A stretch of 64,000 nt of DNA, taken from contig CAIWHP010000112.1 of NCBI GenBank assembly GCA_903912445.1, positions 1 through 64,000 of the forward strand, written 5' to 3'. Position numbers and translations under genes: made by a program. The first letter of the stretch is position 1; the number at the start of each line of letters is the position of its first letter. The DNA is from an uncultured Lentisphaerota bacterium. Its GTDB lineage: Bacteria > Verrucomicrobiota > Kiritimatiellia > CAIQIC01. This document shows, one piece after another, positions 26,341 to 34,021 of the stretch. The notes below the pieces were generated by a model, which saw only the letters and a program-made list of their open reading frames with translations, was not told the DNA's origin and searched no databases.

Positions 26341-29205
26341 CTACGGCTCGACCAGAACTTCCAGCCAGATGACCGTCTGTGCCTGCCCCTGCGCGACGGA
26401 CAACTCCACTGTGTTGTAGCCGCGCACCACGGCGGCCAGCGGGGCCTCGAACTGCAGAATCCGCGGCGCCACTTCGCAGACGTTGAGTCGCGGCTGGTCC
26501 AGGCGAGGGTCCGGCTTGGCCGGCGCCGGCATGTCTGCCAGCGCGCGGCAGACGCTGCCGTTGAGCCGCACGGCCAGCTTAACGGCGGCGAGGTCAGCCG
26601 CTTTGTCCAGGCCCACGCGCAGGACGTAGCGGCCCGTCGTCGGCCGCGGACCGGTTTGCAGCTTGAACGTCGCCGGCTGTTGCGGCGCCAACGTCGCCGG
26701 CAAGGGCTGCCGGTAGCTGCTCCTCTCCGGAAGCATATCGTGCATCGCCAGGGCATGCACCCGCGGCTGGTTCGTGGCGCCCGCCACGTCGCCCGCGGCG
26801 CGCAGCAGATCGGCCCGCCTGCCGTCCTGCGTCGTCTGGCCCGCCGGGTCGCGGAGCCGCATGATGCTGTTTACGAGGCCGAAGTGATTGAACAGATAGA
26901 TGCCATCCGCGCCGCGGTCATACAGCTGTGCGGCGTAGCCGCGCATCGACGCCAGGCTGTTCGCCATCATGAAGCCTTTTTTCGTGCAGGCATAGGTCTC
27001 GGCCGTGCAGGGCATGATCAGGCAGTTCGTGGCGGTGGGGCCGATCTGCGCGCGCCAGTCTTCGACGGGAACATCGGCATAGCCGTCCCACCAGCCGCTC
27101 GGGATCAGCATGTCCAGCAACCCCTCCCGCGCCCAGGCGACGGCGTCGAAGCCCAATCCCAGCGCGAACTCCGGCGTATCCGGCACGCGCACCGCCAGCC
27201 CCACGGGGTGGCCGCGCCGCCGGGCGGCCGCCTGCGTCTGCCGGCGCACGGTACGCACGAAATCGGTGAGGATCTCCCGCCCGCGTTCCAGTTCGTCGGG
27301 GTTGAAGTTTTTTGGGGTCCGGATCCAGTCCAGCTCCAGTCCGTCCACGTCGTAGCGCTCCAGCACCTCGGCCACCAGCTTGAGGTAATATTCACGGACT
27401 TCCGGCCGGGCGTAGTTCCACAGCCCTTTGCCACCCACGCGCAGTTCGGGATGCGTGCGGAACAGCTCGCTGACGCGGCTGGGGTCGCCGGAGTAATGAT
27501 GGTCGTTCATCCGCACCGAAATCCACGGCGCGATCCCGCGCTCGCGACAGCGCGGGATGACCAGCGCGAAGACATCGTCAATCCCCAGCTTGTGCAGCTC
27601 GTAATAGGTGCGCGGCCAGCCGGTGACGTTCTTCTCCGGGTCGGGATCGTCCCAGTAGCTGGGCCAGACGGCGCTGCGGTAGCCGACCCGCTGGTAATTG
27701 ACGTTCCAGAAGATGTGCGTGACCCCTGTGCCCTCATACTGGTCCACCAGCTTGGGCGCCGCCGCGAGCACCATCGCCTTGGTCGCACCCTTGCCGATGG
27801 GCAGCTCGGGCCGCAGGTTGTTGACGACGGCATCCGCCGCCTGGTTGACGATGACCAGCTTCCGCCCTGCCACCGCGCCGTCCAGCATGGCCAACCGCCA
27901 CCACGCCGACTCGACCGGAAAGAACTGCGAGAGATAGAGGCGATCAAAGCGATAGTGCGTGAGCACGTCGAGGAGCGCGGTGCGATGCTGTGCGACCAGC
28001 GCGGCGTCGGGACAGAGCGTCACCACCCAGGCCGCGAAACACGGCTCGCGCACATAGTCCTTTTCCAGCTGCATCCGCGGCGAGGCGCGGTGTTGGACGC
28101 GCAGCCCGGCGTTGGCGACGGCCACGACCTCCGCCTCGCTGCCCTGCGGTTTCCACGCCTCGTTCATCACGCGCCAGTTGTGCTCGAAAGGTTCCTTCCC
28201 GTTGACCTCGAACCGGTGGCAGAGCGGCAGGCTCTTGGCCGATAGCTCCGCGCTGGCGCGCAGGCCCTGCGCATAGGCCGCGCGCAGTTCCGGGTCGGTC
28301 TCCAGTTCCCACAGCGCGCGCAGGCAAACCACCCCCTCGGAACCGGTCCACGAGTGCCGCGGCCCTTGGCCGGGATCAAAGACCATGCCTGTACGGCAGA
28401 TATCCAAGCGGCTGCGCTGTGCCTTGCCGCCGCGCTCCTGCAAGGCCTCGCGATAGCGCTGCTCCCAGCGCGCGTCGCCGGTGAACTGGCGCATCGCCTT
28501 CATCACAAACACCAGCCGCGGCGCGGCCTCCCAGGTGAACTTGGCAAAGCCGCCGCGGTACTTCGAAGGTCCGCCATCGCACGGTATGTTCCAGCCGTTC
28601 TGGTCGAGCACGGTGACAACTTCGCAGAAACGCTGCACCACTTTTTCGCGCTCCGCCGGCCCGGCGAGCCCGTCCTGCACATAGCGCCAGAGGCCGTAGA
28701 GCCACGGCGTGGTCTGGTCGTTGGAGCCCATCGGGTAGGTCGTCTTGCCATCGGTCGCCACACCGCGCGCGATGAAGCCGGGCGTCTGGCCCAGCCCAGC
28801 GAGGAAGAGCAGCCCGTCCACCAGCCGTCGCGCCTTGACGCGGTCGGCTTCGGCGCGGGTCTGTTTCCAGCGGTTGCAGAGCCCGTCGAGGTAGAGCCCG
28901 TTGAACATCGGCCCGTCCTCGACCGGCACGCCCCAGGAGAGCGCACTGGGCTTATGCTCGCGACAGTCCTGCGGCGTCGGCCGGAGGATGCGGCCATCGA
29001 GGTCGGTGTAGTCGAGCACCACGTTGTGCTCATCCACAAACCGCCGCCAGATTTCCGCGTGCGCCTGCTCCGCCGCGGTCTTGGCGCTTTCCAAGGATGG
29101 CCTGCCCCGGGCGGAGTCGAGAGGGAAAGGTGGAACCTCACTTTTTCCAGGCACTGGAAAAAGCAGCGCGGCCACCGCCACCACGAGCAGGAGAAAAATT
29201 TTCAT
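26341..29205 (-). CDS. Exported two-domain protein: helical N-terminal domain plus GHL10-like TIM barrel
   Basis: 954 residues from the ATG at 29205, with a signal peptide at about 1-20. Residues about 40-430 look like an alpha/alpha-toroid of the kind found in glycan-active enzymes (WEAAPRLVFVMKAMRQFTG, SWTGSEGVVCLRALWEL). Residues about 470-800 resemble GHL10/DUF4015-type barrels: HIFWNVNYQRVGY, ISVRMNDHHYSGDPS, YDVDGLELDWIRTPKNF. The last 130 residues look like a beta-sandwich. I know of no standard family with this pairing. The DxD in LELDWIR is a plausible catalytic site by analogy. Residues about 18-38 are encoded by repeats. Confidence 0.7.
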   Translation of the reverse strand: MKIFLLLVVAVAALLFPVPGKSEVPPFPLDSARGRPSLESAKTAAEQAHAEIWRRFVDEHNVVLDYTDLDGRILRPTPQDCREHKPSALSWGVPVEDGPMFNGLYLDGLCNRWKQTRAEADRVKARRLVDGLLFLAGLGQTPGFIARGVATDGKTTYPMGSNDQTTPWLYGLWRYVQDGLAGPAEREKVVQRFCEVVTVLDQNGWNIPCDGGPSKYRGGFAKFTWEAAPRLVFVMKAMRQFTGDARWEQRYREALQERGGKAQRSRLDICRTGMVFDPGQGPRHSWTGSEGVVCLRALWELETDPELRAAYAQGLRASAELSAKSLPLCHRFEVNGKEPFEHNWRVMNEAWKPQGSEAEVVAVANAGLRVQHRASPRMQLEKDYVREPCFAAWVVTLCPDAALVAQHRTALLDVLTHYRFDRLYLSQFFPVESAWWRLAMLDGAVAGRKLVIVNQAADAVVNNLRPELPIGKGATKAMVLAAAPKLVDQYEGTGVTHIFWNVNYQRVGYRSAVWPSYWDDPDPEKNVTGWPRTYYELHKLGIDDVFALVIPRCRERGIAPWISVRMNDHHYSGDPSRVSELFRTHPELRVGGKGLWNYARPEVREYYLKLVAEVLERYDVDGLELDWIRTPKNFNPDELERGREILTDFVRTVRRQTQAAARRRGHPVGLAVRVPDTPEFALGLGFDAVAWAREGLLDMLIPSGWWDGYADVPVEDWRAQIGPTATNCLIMPCTAETYACTKKGFMMANSLASMRGYAAQLYDRGADGIYLFNHFGLVNSIMRLRDPAGQTTQDGRRADLLRAAGDVAGATNQPRVHALAMHDMLPERSSYRQPLPATLAPQQPATFKLQTGPRPTTGRYVLRVGLDKAADLAAVKLAVRLNGSVCRALADMPAPAKPDPRLDQPRLNVCEVAPRILQFEAPLAAVVRGYNTVELSVAQGQAQTVIWLEVLVEP
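29088..29162. repeat. Composite repeat plus palindrome, cluster D
   Basis: Composite unit 29088-29129 (TTTCCAAGG, GCCTGCCCCGGGCGGAGTCG, GAGGGAAAGG) and a palindrome TTTTTCCAGGCACTGGAAAAA at 29142-29162. Both are inside the coding sequence, straight after the signal peptide of the GHL10-like protein. Confidence 0.85.
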
Positions 29206-29212
29206 GGGCGCG

Positions 29213-29241
29213 AGTATCCCGACCGCGCCGCGGCGGAGCAA
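29213..29241 (-). promoter_or_regulatory. Leaderless-type promoter of the GHL10-like gene
   Basis: Minus strand: -35 TTGCTC at 29236-29241, 17-base spacer, -10 GATACT at 29213-29218, then seven bases to the ATG at 29205. Confidence 0.65.
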
Positions 29242-29440
29242 GCGCAGAAATGGAGGGCATGGCGCCCGTCAGTTGTCAGTGGTCCTTTGTCATTTGTCAC
29301 GTGGGGCAGGCAAGGACTGGTGGGACGTATCGACTGAATGTTCTGCTACCCGCAGACAGAATTCGTCGGTCAGGCAGCTGGCCTTTCTACGTGCTACAAA
29401 GGACAAAGGACCAATAAAGAATGACCATTTACTAAAGACA
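29242..29440. repeat. Gap with TTTGTCATTTGTC-type repeats in inverted orientation
   Basis: About 29265-29300 is a run of TGTCAGT/TTTGTCATTTGTC units, and 29395-29427 holds the same kind of sequence inverted (ACAAAGGACAAAGGACCA). No gene is seen. The same degenerate family recurs near 36318-36330, 36440-36465 and 37378-37400. Confidence 0.6.
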
Positions 29441-31123
29441 TTACTTCCCGCGCCATGCCAGGATCTGTCCATCCTGCAGCAGCCGCGCGCGCAGCTTCGG
29501 ATAGTCCACCCGCTGCACCGGCGCCTGCGCGTCCAGCGCGAAGCACGCGGCCGTCGCGGCGGACTGGCTCAGGACCATGAACACCGGCTCCATGCGGATG
29601 CTGCTGAACGCGGTATGGCTCGCGGAGAGCGCGAAGGTGACGAACAGGTTTTCGCACTCGCCCGCCTTCGGTACGATCGCGCCGTAGCCGACGGGATAGG
29701 GCGGCGTGCCGTCGCGCCCGACGGCGGTCTTGCCCTCGCGCGCCACGACGCCGTCCTTGACGATGCGCCGGATCTCATGCGTGTCGGTGCCGTAGGAGCC
29801 GAGGCCGATGGACTGCGGCGCGACCTGCCGGCAGAACGTGTGGTGCTCGGTCATCACCAGGTCGCTGACCATCCGGCGCGCCTCGCGGATGTAGAGCTGG
29901 TGCGGCCAGCCGCCGTTGTCGGTGAACTCGTCGCGCGGCAGGCCGAAGCGGCCCAGCTGCTCGCGCACCTTCGCCGGCACGCGCGGATCGGTGACGAGGA
30001 AGTACAGCAGCCCGCGGTGATAATGCTCGTGCGCCTTGGCGATCTCGGCGCGGCGCGCCCAGCCGGCCTCCGGCCACTCCCAGCTCGCGCCGGGCAGGTT
30101 GCCGCCGAAGGTCGCGGTGTTGAAATCCCACTTCCCGCGCGGCAGCGGATCGTACTTGGAGAACCAGCGCAGGTCCATGTCGTCGCCCAGCGCGAGGCAG
30201 CCGGCGATGAAACGCGCGACGAGCTCGTAGCGCTTCGCGTCGTAGTCCGGCGGCGGCGCGATGGCGAGGCGGTCGGCATTCGTCGTCAGGCAGAGCCGGT
30301 AACAATAGGCCTGCACGCCCGGCGCGGGCTCGCCCTGCTGGTCCGGCTCGCCCGCCTGCACCAGCGGCAGCAGCCCGCTCTTGGGATCGCCGGGCACCAC
30401 GTAGGGATCGAGCGGCAGGTCGCGGTCCCAGACGCCCTGCCCGCCGGGCACGCGGCCCGAGGGCCCGGGCTTCTGGTGGTTCGTGCGCGGCCGGTATTTC
30501 TCGGTGTAGTGGATGCCGTTGTAGGTCTCGCCGTATTTCGCGTTGCCCTCGCGCAGCAGCGTGCAGCTCACGCCGGCCTTGGCCATCAAGTCGCCCTCAT
30601 AGGTCGCATCGATGAACATGCCCGCGCGGACGATCTGGCCGGCGTCGGTCGCCAGCCCGACAATGCGCGCGCCCTGCTTCTGCACGCTGGCAAGCCGGGC
30701 GTTGAAATGGACGGCCACGCCGGCGTCCCTGGCCATCGCGTCGAAGAGCTGCTCCGCCGAGTGCGGCTCGATGGCGAACGCGCCGCCCGTCGCGGGGCCG
30801 CCGCCCTTGCTCACGAACGGCTTGTCCCAGGCCAGCTTCGTCCCCGCGGTCGCCGCCAGCCGGGTGAAATATTCCCGCGCGAGACCACCGACCGAGCGCG
30901 GGTCACCGATGTCCACCGCGCTCAGGCCGCCCGCGGTCATACCGCCCAGATGCCGGCCCGCCTCCAGCAGGACCACCTGCTTGCCCATCCGCGCCGCCTG
31001 CACCGCCGCAATCACGCCGCCCGAGGTGCCCCCGTAGACGCAAACATCCGCGGTCAGCTCCGCCGCCCCGACGCCCCCGCCCGCCAACACCAGCGCCAGC
31101 ATGAAATTACGAATGATGCGCAT
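29441..31123 (-). CDS. Exported FAD-dependent oxidoreductase (FAD_oxidored family)
   Basis: 560 residues from the ATG at 31123, with GGAG upstream. Signal peptide about 1-22 (VGAAELTAD). The FAD-binding motif is VYGGTSGGVIAAVQAARMG, followed by LLEAGRHLGGMTAGGLS. FIDATYEGDLMAKAGV, IHYTEKYRPR and the late SIRMEPVFMVLSQSAATAACF are the signatures of the PF12831-type proteins that accompany polysaccharide-degrading genes in Verrucomicrobia and Planctomycetes. The substrate is unknown, probably a sugar or sugar-acid derivative. The stop is about 200 bases before the GHL10-like gene's promoter. Confidence 0.85.
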   Translation of the reverse strand: MRIIRNFMLALVLAGGGVGAAELTADVCVYGGTSGGVIAAVQAARMGKQVVLLEAGRHLGGMTAGGLSAVDIGDPRSVGGLAREYFTRLAATAGTKLAWDKPFVSKGGGPATGGAFAIEPHSAEQLFDAMARDAGVAVHFNARLASVQKQGARIVGLATDAGQIVRAGMFIDATYEGDLMAKAGVSCTLLREGNAKYGETYNGIHYTEKYRPRTNHQKPGPSGRVPGGQGVWDRDLPLDPYVVPGDPKSGLLPLVQAGEPDQQGEPAPGVQAYCYRLCLTTNADRLAIAPPPDYDAKRYELVARFIAGCLALGDDMDLRWFSKYDPLPRGKWDFNTATFGGNLPGASWEWPEAGWARRAEIAKAHEHYHRGLLYFLVTDPRVPAKVREQLGRFGLPRDEFTDNGGWPHQLYIREARRMVSDLVMTEHHTFCRQVAPQSIGLGSYGTDTHEIRRIVKDGVVAREGKTAVGRDGTPPYPVGYGAIVPKAGECENLFVTFALSASHTAFSSIRMEPVFMVLSQSAATAACFALDAQAPVQRVDYPKLRARLLQDGQILAWRGK

Positions 31124-31526
31124 TGTTTTATCTCCGTGTTTCGTCGCGACATGATGCGATGCGCGGTGAGTTTTTCCAAGCCTTGATGACATCGGGGAAA
31201 TCGCACCAGACGCCGCGCGCGGTCACGCGGCCTGCAAGATCGCAAGCAAACCGCGCTCTTTTTGCCATAGGCCGGGTCACCGACCAAGCGAAACAAACTT
31301 TAGCCGGTACTGTTTCCAAGCTTTGAAAAAACCGGCCGTTCCATTTCCAAGCCTTGGGAAACCATGCGCCGCAGAGGTGCCAGCCCATGCGAAAGGCCGG
31401 GCAGTTTGCCCGGCCTTCTTCGTGGAACGTCAGGGCTGAGGGACAAGTGACCCGGCCCTGTGGTTTTTCTCACTTTGTTGCACGTCCCGGATCACTTGTA
31501 CCCTCGTGCCCATGGTTGGCAGGTTT
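31124..31526. repeat. 400-base gap with palindrome cluster E and other repeats
   Basis: Holds a long palindrome variant (TTTTTCCAAG at 31171 to GGGGAAA at 31200), relatives of the GGTCAC..GGCCTGCAA repeat at 31212-31237 and GCCGGGTCAC at 31271-31280, two ordinary palindromes at 31313-31330 and 31344-31361 with centres 31 bases apart, and a terminator-like hairpin at 31393-31417. No open frame that I would call a gene. Confidence 0.75.
31393..31417 (-). terminator. Hairpin, probable terminator of the small secreted-protein gene
   Basis: An 11 bp stem (AAGGCCGGGCA with TGCCCGGCCTT) around a three-base loop. On the minus strand it lies about 110 bases after the stop at 31527; the following T-run is short, so termination strength is uncertain. 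Confidence 0.5.
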
Positions 31527-31946
31527 TCATTGCTTTAGATTGAGTCTCTTCATGACCAGAACGAATGCGTCCTTCTCCCAGCCAACCTTTGCGACAAGGT
31601 CGTGACCGACTTTCACGCAACCATGAGATTCCCGCGCTGCCACCTTCACTTGTGGCCAGAAGTACACCACGGTGTAGTCGATCGTGGCGCCATCGTCTGT
31701 GGCCTTAATCCGAAACTGCGCGGTGCCTGCTTGAAACACGAGGTCGCATGGGCCATTGAAATGACCGCGGCACTCGGCTGTGCTGTCCAGTACTGTCTGA
31801 TCGACCTTGCTGAGTTCTCCAGCCTGATTCACGGCGTTCGTTAGGCTCCGTGTTGCGACTAGCCAGTAGCCGACGGCAGGACTGTCTGCCATTACGGAGA
31901 CTGCGTGCAGCATCGTGATGAGGATTACTATCGCCGTTCTTTTCAT
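31527..31946 (-). CDS. Small exported protein of unknown function
   Basis: 139 residues with a signal peptide (MKRTAIVILITMLHAVSVMA). The mature part has two cysteines close together (AECRGHFNGPCDLVF) and one further (HGCVKVG), with beta-rich sequence and no family I recognise. The ribosome site AGAAG is well placed. Base composition is clearly less GC-rich than the flanking CAZyme genes, so the gene belongs to the accessory patch that runs to the toxin-antitoxin pair. It could be an immunity or lysozyme-inhibitor-like protein, but nothing in the sequence decides this. Confidence 0.55.
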   Translation of the reverse strand: MKRTAIVILITMLHAVSVMADSPAVGYWLVATRSLTNAVNQAGELSKVDQTVLDSTAECRGHFNGPCDLVFQAGTAQFRIKATDDGATIDYTVVYFWPQVKVAARESHGCVKVGHDLVAKVGWEKDAFVLVMKRLNLKQ

Positions 31947-32293
31947 CGTCTTCTTTTGCTAACAGTATTATTGAACGAATTTCGCAGTCATGTACGTGCC
32001 GATAGGCTCACGCCCCAAGGATGACAGAACGTTAGCCAAAAAGCGGGGTAATCTAGAGGAAAAATGCCGGGCGCATCCGATGAAGTAGTCTTTATGCAAC
32101 ATCGAAGCGGCTGGCGAAAGACTACTTGTTTGTTTGGGCATCATGGGGGTGGAATGCGGTGGTTCGACATGCTCACCACAGGGAACCCGCCGGGTTGGGT
32201 GGCAAGCACCCGCGGGTTGGCTGCTTCATGCTCATGTGCCCGATGCTCTCGCTCCCGTCGCTGTAGCCGGTGGAGCTGCCGATGGCGCTGCGC
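31947..32293. other. 350-base gap upstream of the small exported protein
   Basis: Moderate GC and no convincing gene. A TGGTTCGACATGCTCACCAC element at 32160-32179 is the same short repeat that occurs inverted at 38946-38966 (with TGCGCTCACC in place of ATGCTCACC). The antitoxin gene ends at the right edge. Confidence 0.5.
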
Positions 32294-32566
32294 TCAGCCC
32301 GCCTTTTCGACCAACCGCCCGTTGATGTACTTGTGCAGGATGCTGGAGATCAGCGTTTGGTAGGGCAAGCCCTCGTGAACTGCGGTCTTCTGAAAGCGCA
32401 CGAGATCGCGTTCGGCCATCCGGATGTTGACCCGCTTGTCCTTGCGCAGCGTCGCCCGCGCCGCCGCTTGATAGCGTGCTGCTTCGCGCGGGAAGTCTGG
32501 GATACGTTTCCATTCGCCCCTCTCGACGGAGTCGAGCAGGCTCTTTTCTTCGTGTGTCACTTTCAT
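32294..32566 (-). CDS. CopG/BrnA-like antitoxin
   Basis: 90 residues: an acidic-basic N-terminal region (MKVTHEEKSLLDSVERGEW), then KRVNIRMAERDLVRFQ and HEGLPYQTLISSILHKYINGRLVE, which is the ribbon-helix-helix block of CopG-type antitoxins that pair with BrnT-like toxins. It should neutralise the toxin and repress the operon. It begins one base after the toxin stop (TGA-C-ATG), so translation is coupled. Confidence 0.82.
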   Translation of the reverse strand: MKVTHEEKSLLDSVERGEWKRIPDFPREAARYQAAARATLRKDKRVNIRMAERDLVRFQKTAVHEGLPYQTLISSILHKYINGRLVEKAG

Positions 32567-32567
32567 G

Positions 32568-32843
32568 TCAGTCGCCTCCCAGGTACTGTTTCGTCATCTT
32601 TCGGCTGGGGATGATCGTCTTCAGGAAGATCACCTCATCGTTTTCCACGAACGGCACCAGACAGGCATACCCCTCAACGTTGACGATGAAGATCCGTTGG
32701 TCCGGGTACTGCCGCCGATTCGGGTGCTCGATCGTGTCGAGCAACCCGCCATGCGCCAGGTGAAAGACCACGTCTTCGAACGTGATCCCGCGTTCCTGTC
32801 TCAGCCATGCGTTCTTCCCATCGTTCCAGTCGTATGGCTTCAT
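32568..32843 (-). CDS. BrnT-like ribonuclease toxin
   Basis: 91 residues from the ATG at 32843: KPYDWNDGKNAWLRQERGITFEDV, HPNRRQYPDQRIFIVNV and EVIFLKTIIPSRKMTKQYL are the conserved parts of the BrnT/DUF4258-like toxin family, an RNase of the RelE superfold. Toxin before antitoxin is the normal order for this family. An in-frame ATG at 32870 would add nine residues, but a promoter with its -10 six bases before 32843 argues for the shorter form and a leaderless mRNA. Confidence 0.82.
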   Translation of the reverse strand: MKPYDWNDGKNAWLRQERGITFEDVVFHLAHGGLLDTIEHPNRRQYPDQRIFIVNVEGYACLVPFVENDEVIFLKTIIPSRKMTKQYLGGD

Positions 32844-32849
32844 GCCACA

Positions 32850-32878
32850 AAAGTAGCACGACGTGTGCATTTTGGCAA
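32850..32878 (-). promoter_or_regulatory. Leaderless-type promoter of the toxin-antitoxin pair
   Basis: Minus strand: -35 TTGCCA at 32873-32878, 17-base spacer, -10 TACTTT at 32850-32855, six bases to the ATG at 32843. Confidence 0.6.
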
Positions 32879-33031
32879 CAGGCTGCTGTCTCCCTAAAGC
32901 CCGCCAGCGGAAGACTTCACAACCTGTGATTCTGCCGTCAATGGTTCTGTCGCATCTTCTCTTTGCCTATGACCGTCGTTTCGAGCGTCGCGGTGTCGAA
33001 GCGTAGTTGGCCATCGAAGCCGTGGGGCGGA

Positions 33032-34021
33032 TCATCTGCCGCAGGCGCCCAAGCGCCGGAAAGCGTCGCCGCAGGCGCGGTAATTTTCGGCGGACATGCC
33101 CATCACGCCGTACTCCTCTATGTAGCCGATGAAGCCACCCTCCGGCACCGCCAGCAGGTCAAACAGCCGCTGCGCCTCGGCGTGGATGTCCGCCGGCGTG
33201 CCGCTGATCGAGACGGTCTGGTAGCTGATCGGCATCATGAAGCATTGCCGGCCCTGCAGCCGCCGGCCGACCGCGGCGATGTCGTTGACGTTGGGCTGTG
33301 AGATGTTCAGCACGTCCACGCCAATCTCACGGAAGTCTTCCATGATCGCCCCGAATTCCCCGCAGCAGTGATACCAGACATGCAGGCCGAGCTCGTGCGC
33401 GAGGGCGACCTGCCGGGCGTAGCGCGGCTTGAAGAGCTCCCGCCACAGCGCGGGCGAAATCATCAGGCCCGACTGCGTCCCCCAGTCGTCCGCGAGATGG
33501 ATGCCGTGGAAGCCGTGCCGCGCCGCCATCCGCATCAAGTCGCACTCGAATTCGATGATCTTGTCCATCACCACCGCGAAGCCTTCCGGCTCCAGCAGGA
33601 AGTCCTGCATCGCGTTCTCGAAGCCGCGCAAAAACGTGTACACCGTGAAGCCGCTCAGGTCGAAGCTGGCCAGGCGGTAGCGGTCCCCGCAGGCTGCGAA
33701 GAACGCCGGCGCGGCCGACATCCGCTCCGCTTCGCGCAGCGCCGGCACGCGCAGGGCCACCGCGCCCGGCAGCTCTTGATAAACGGCGGTCGTCGGGTGG
33801 CCCATCGTGCCGTCGCCGGCCTTCTCCAGCCGGTAGCCCCACTCGCTGACCGACCAATCCCACGCGTTGACCGCGCCGTCGCCCGGCACGCCGAGCGCGA
33901 GGTGGTAGAGCAGCACGTCGCCTTCCGCCTGATCGCGGTTCCAGAACACCAGCGGCACCCGGTCCGGCCGGTCAAACGCAATCGCGCGGCGGACGCGCTC
34001 CTGGTGGGACATGGTCGTCAT
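33032..34021 (-). CDS. Uroporphyrinogen decarboxylase-fold (MtaA/CmuA-type) protein
   Basis: 329 residues. RVRRAIAFDRPDRVPL and HGIHLADDWGTQSGLMISP are typical of the UroD superfamily; HVWYHCCGEFGAIMEDF carries the His-Cys zinc set of methylcobamide:thiol methyltransferase-like members rather than true HemE. Paralogues of this kind are numerous in Verrucomicrobia, Lentisphaerae and Planctomycetes and are often found beside sugar-utilisation genes; their reactions are mostly unknown. It is cytoplasmic and its start overlaps the stop of the upstream propeller gene (ATGA). Confidence 0.8.
   Translation of the reverse strand: MTTMSHQERVRRAIAFDRPDRVPLVFWNRDQAEGDVLLYHLALGVPGDGAVNAWDWSVSEWGYRLEKAGDGTMGHPTTAVYQELPGAVALRVPALREAERMSAAPAFFAACGDRYRLASFDLSGFTVYTFLRGFENAMQDFLLEPEGFAVVMDKIIEFECDLMRMAARHGFHGIHLADDWGTQSGLMISPALWRELFKPRYARQVALAHELGLHVWYHCCGEFGAIMEDFREIGVDVLNISQPNVNDIAAVGRRLQGRQCFMMPISYQTVSISGTPADIHAEAQRLFDLLAVPEGGFIGYIEEYGVMGMSAENYRACGDAFRRLGACGR

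Noticed and set aside
25972-28245. 757-codon plus-strand open frame opposite the sulfatase and GHL10-like genes
   Set aside because: Antisense shadow spanning two real genes, with no recognisable feature.
31947-32293. Integron attC site or phage attachment site in the low-GC patch
   Set aside because: No core GTTRRRY with matching inverted arms was found, no integrase gene and no flanking direct repeat.
32064-32363. 99-codon plus-strand open frame upstream of the antitoxin end
   Set aside because: Cys/Ser/Arg-rich, overlaps the antitoxin gene on the other strand and contains a repeat element; no ribosome site.
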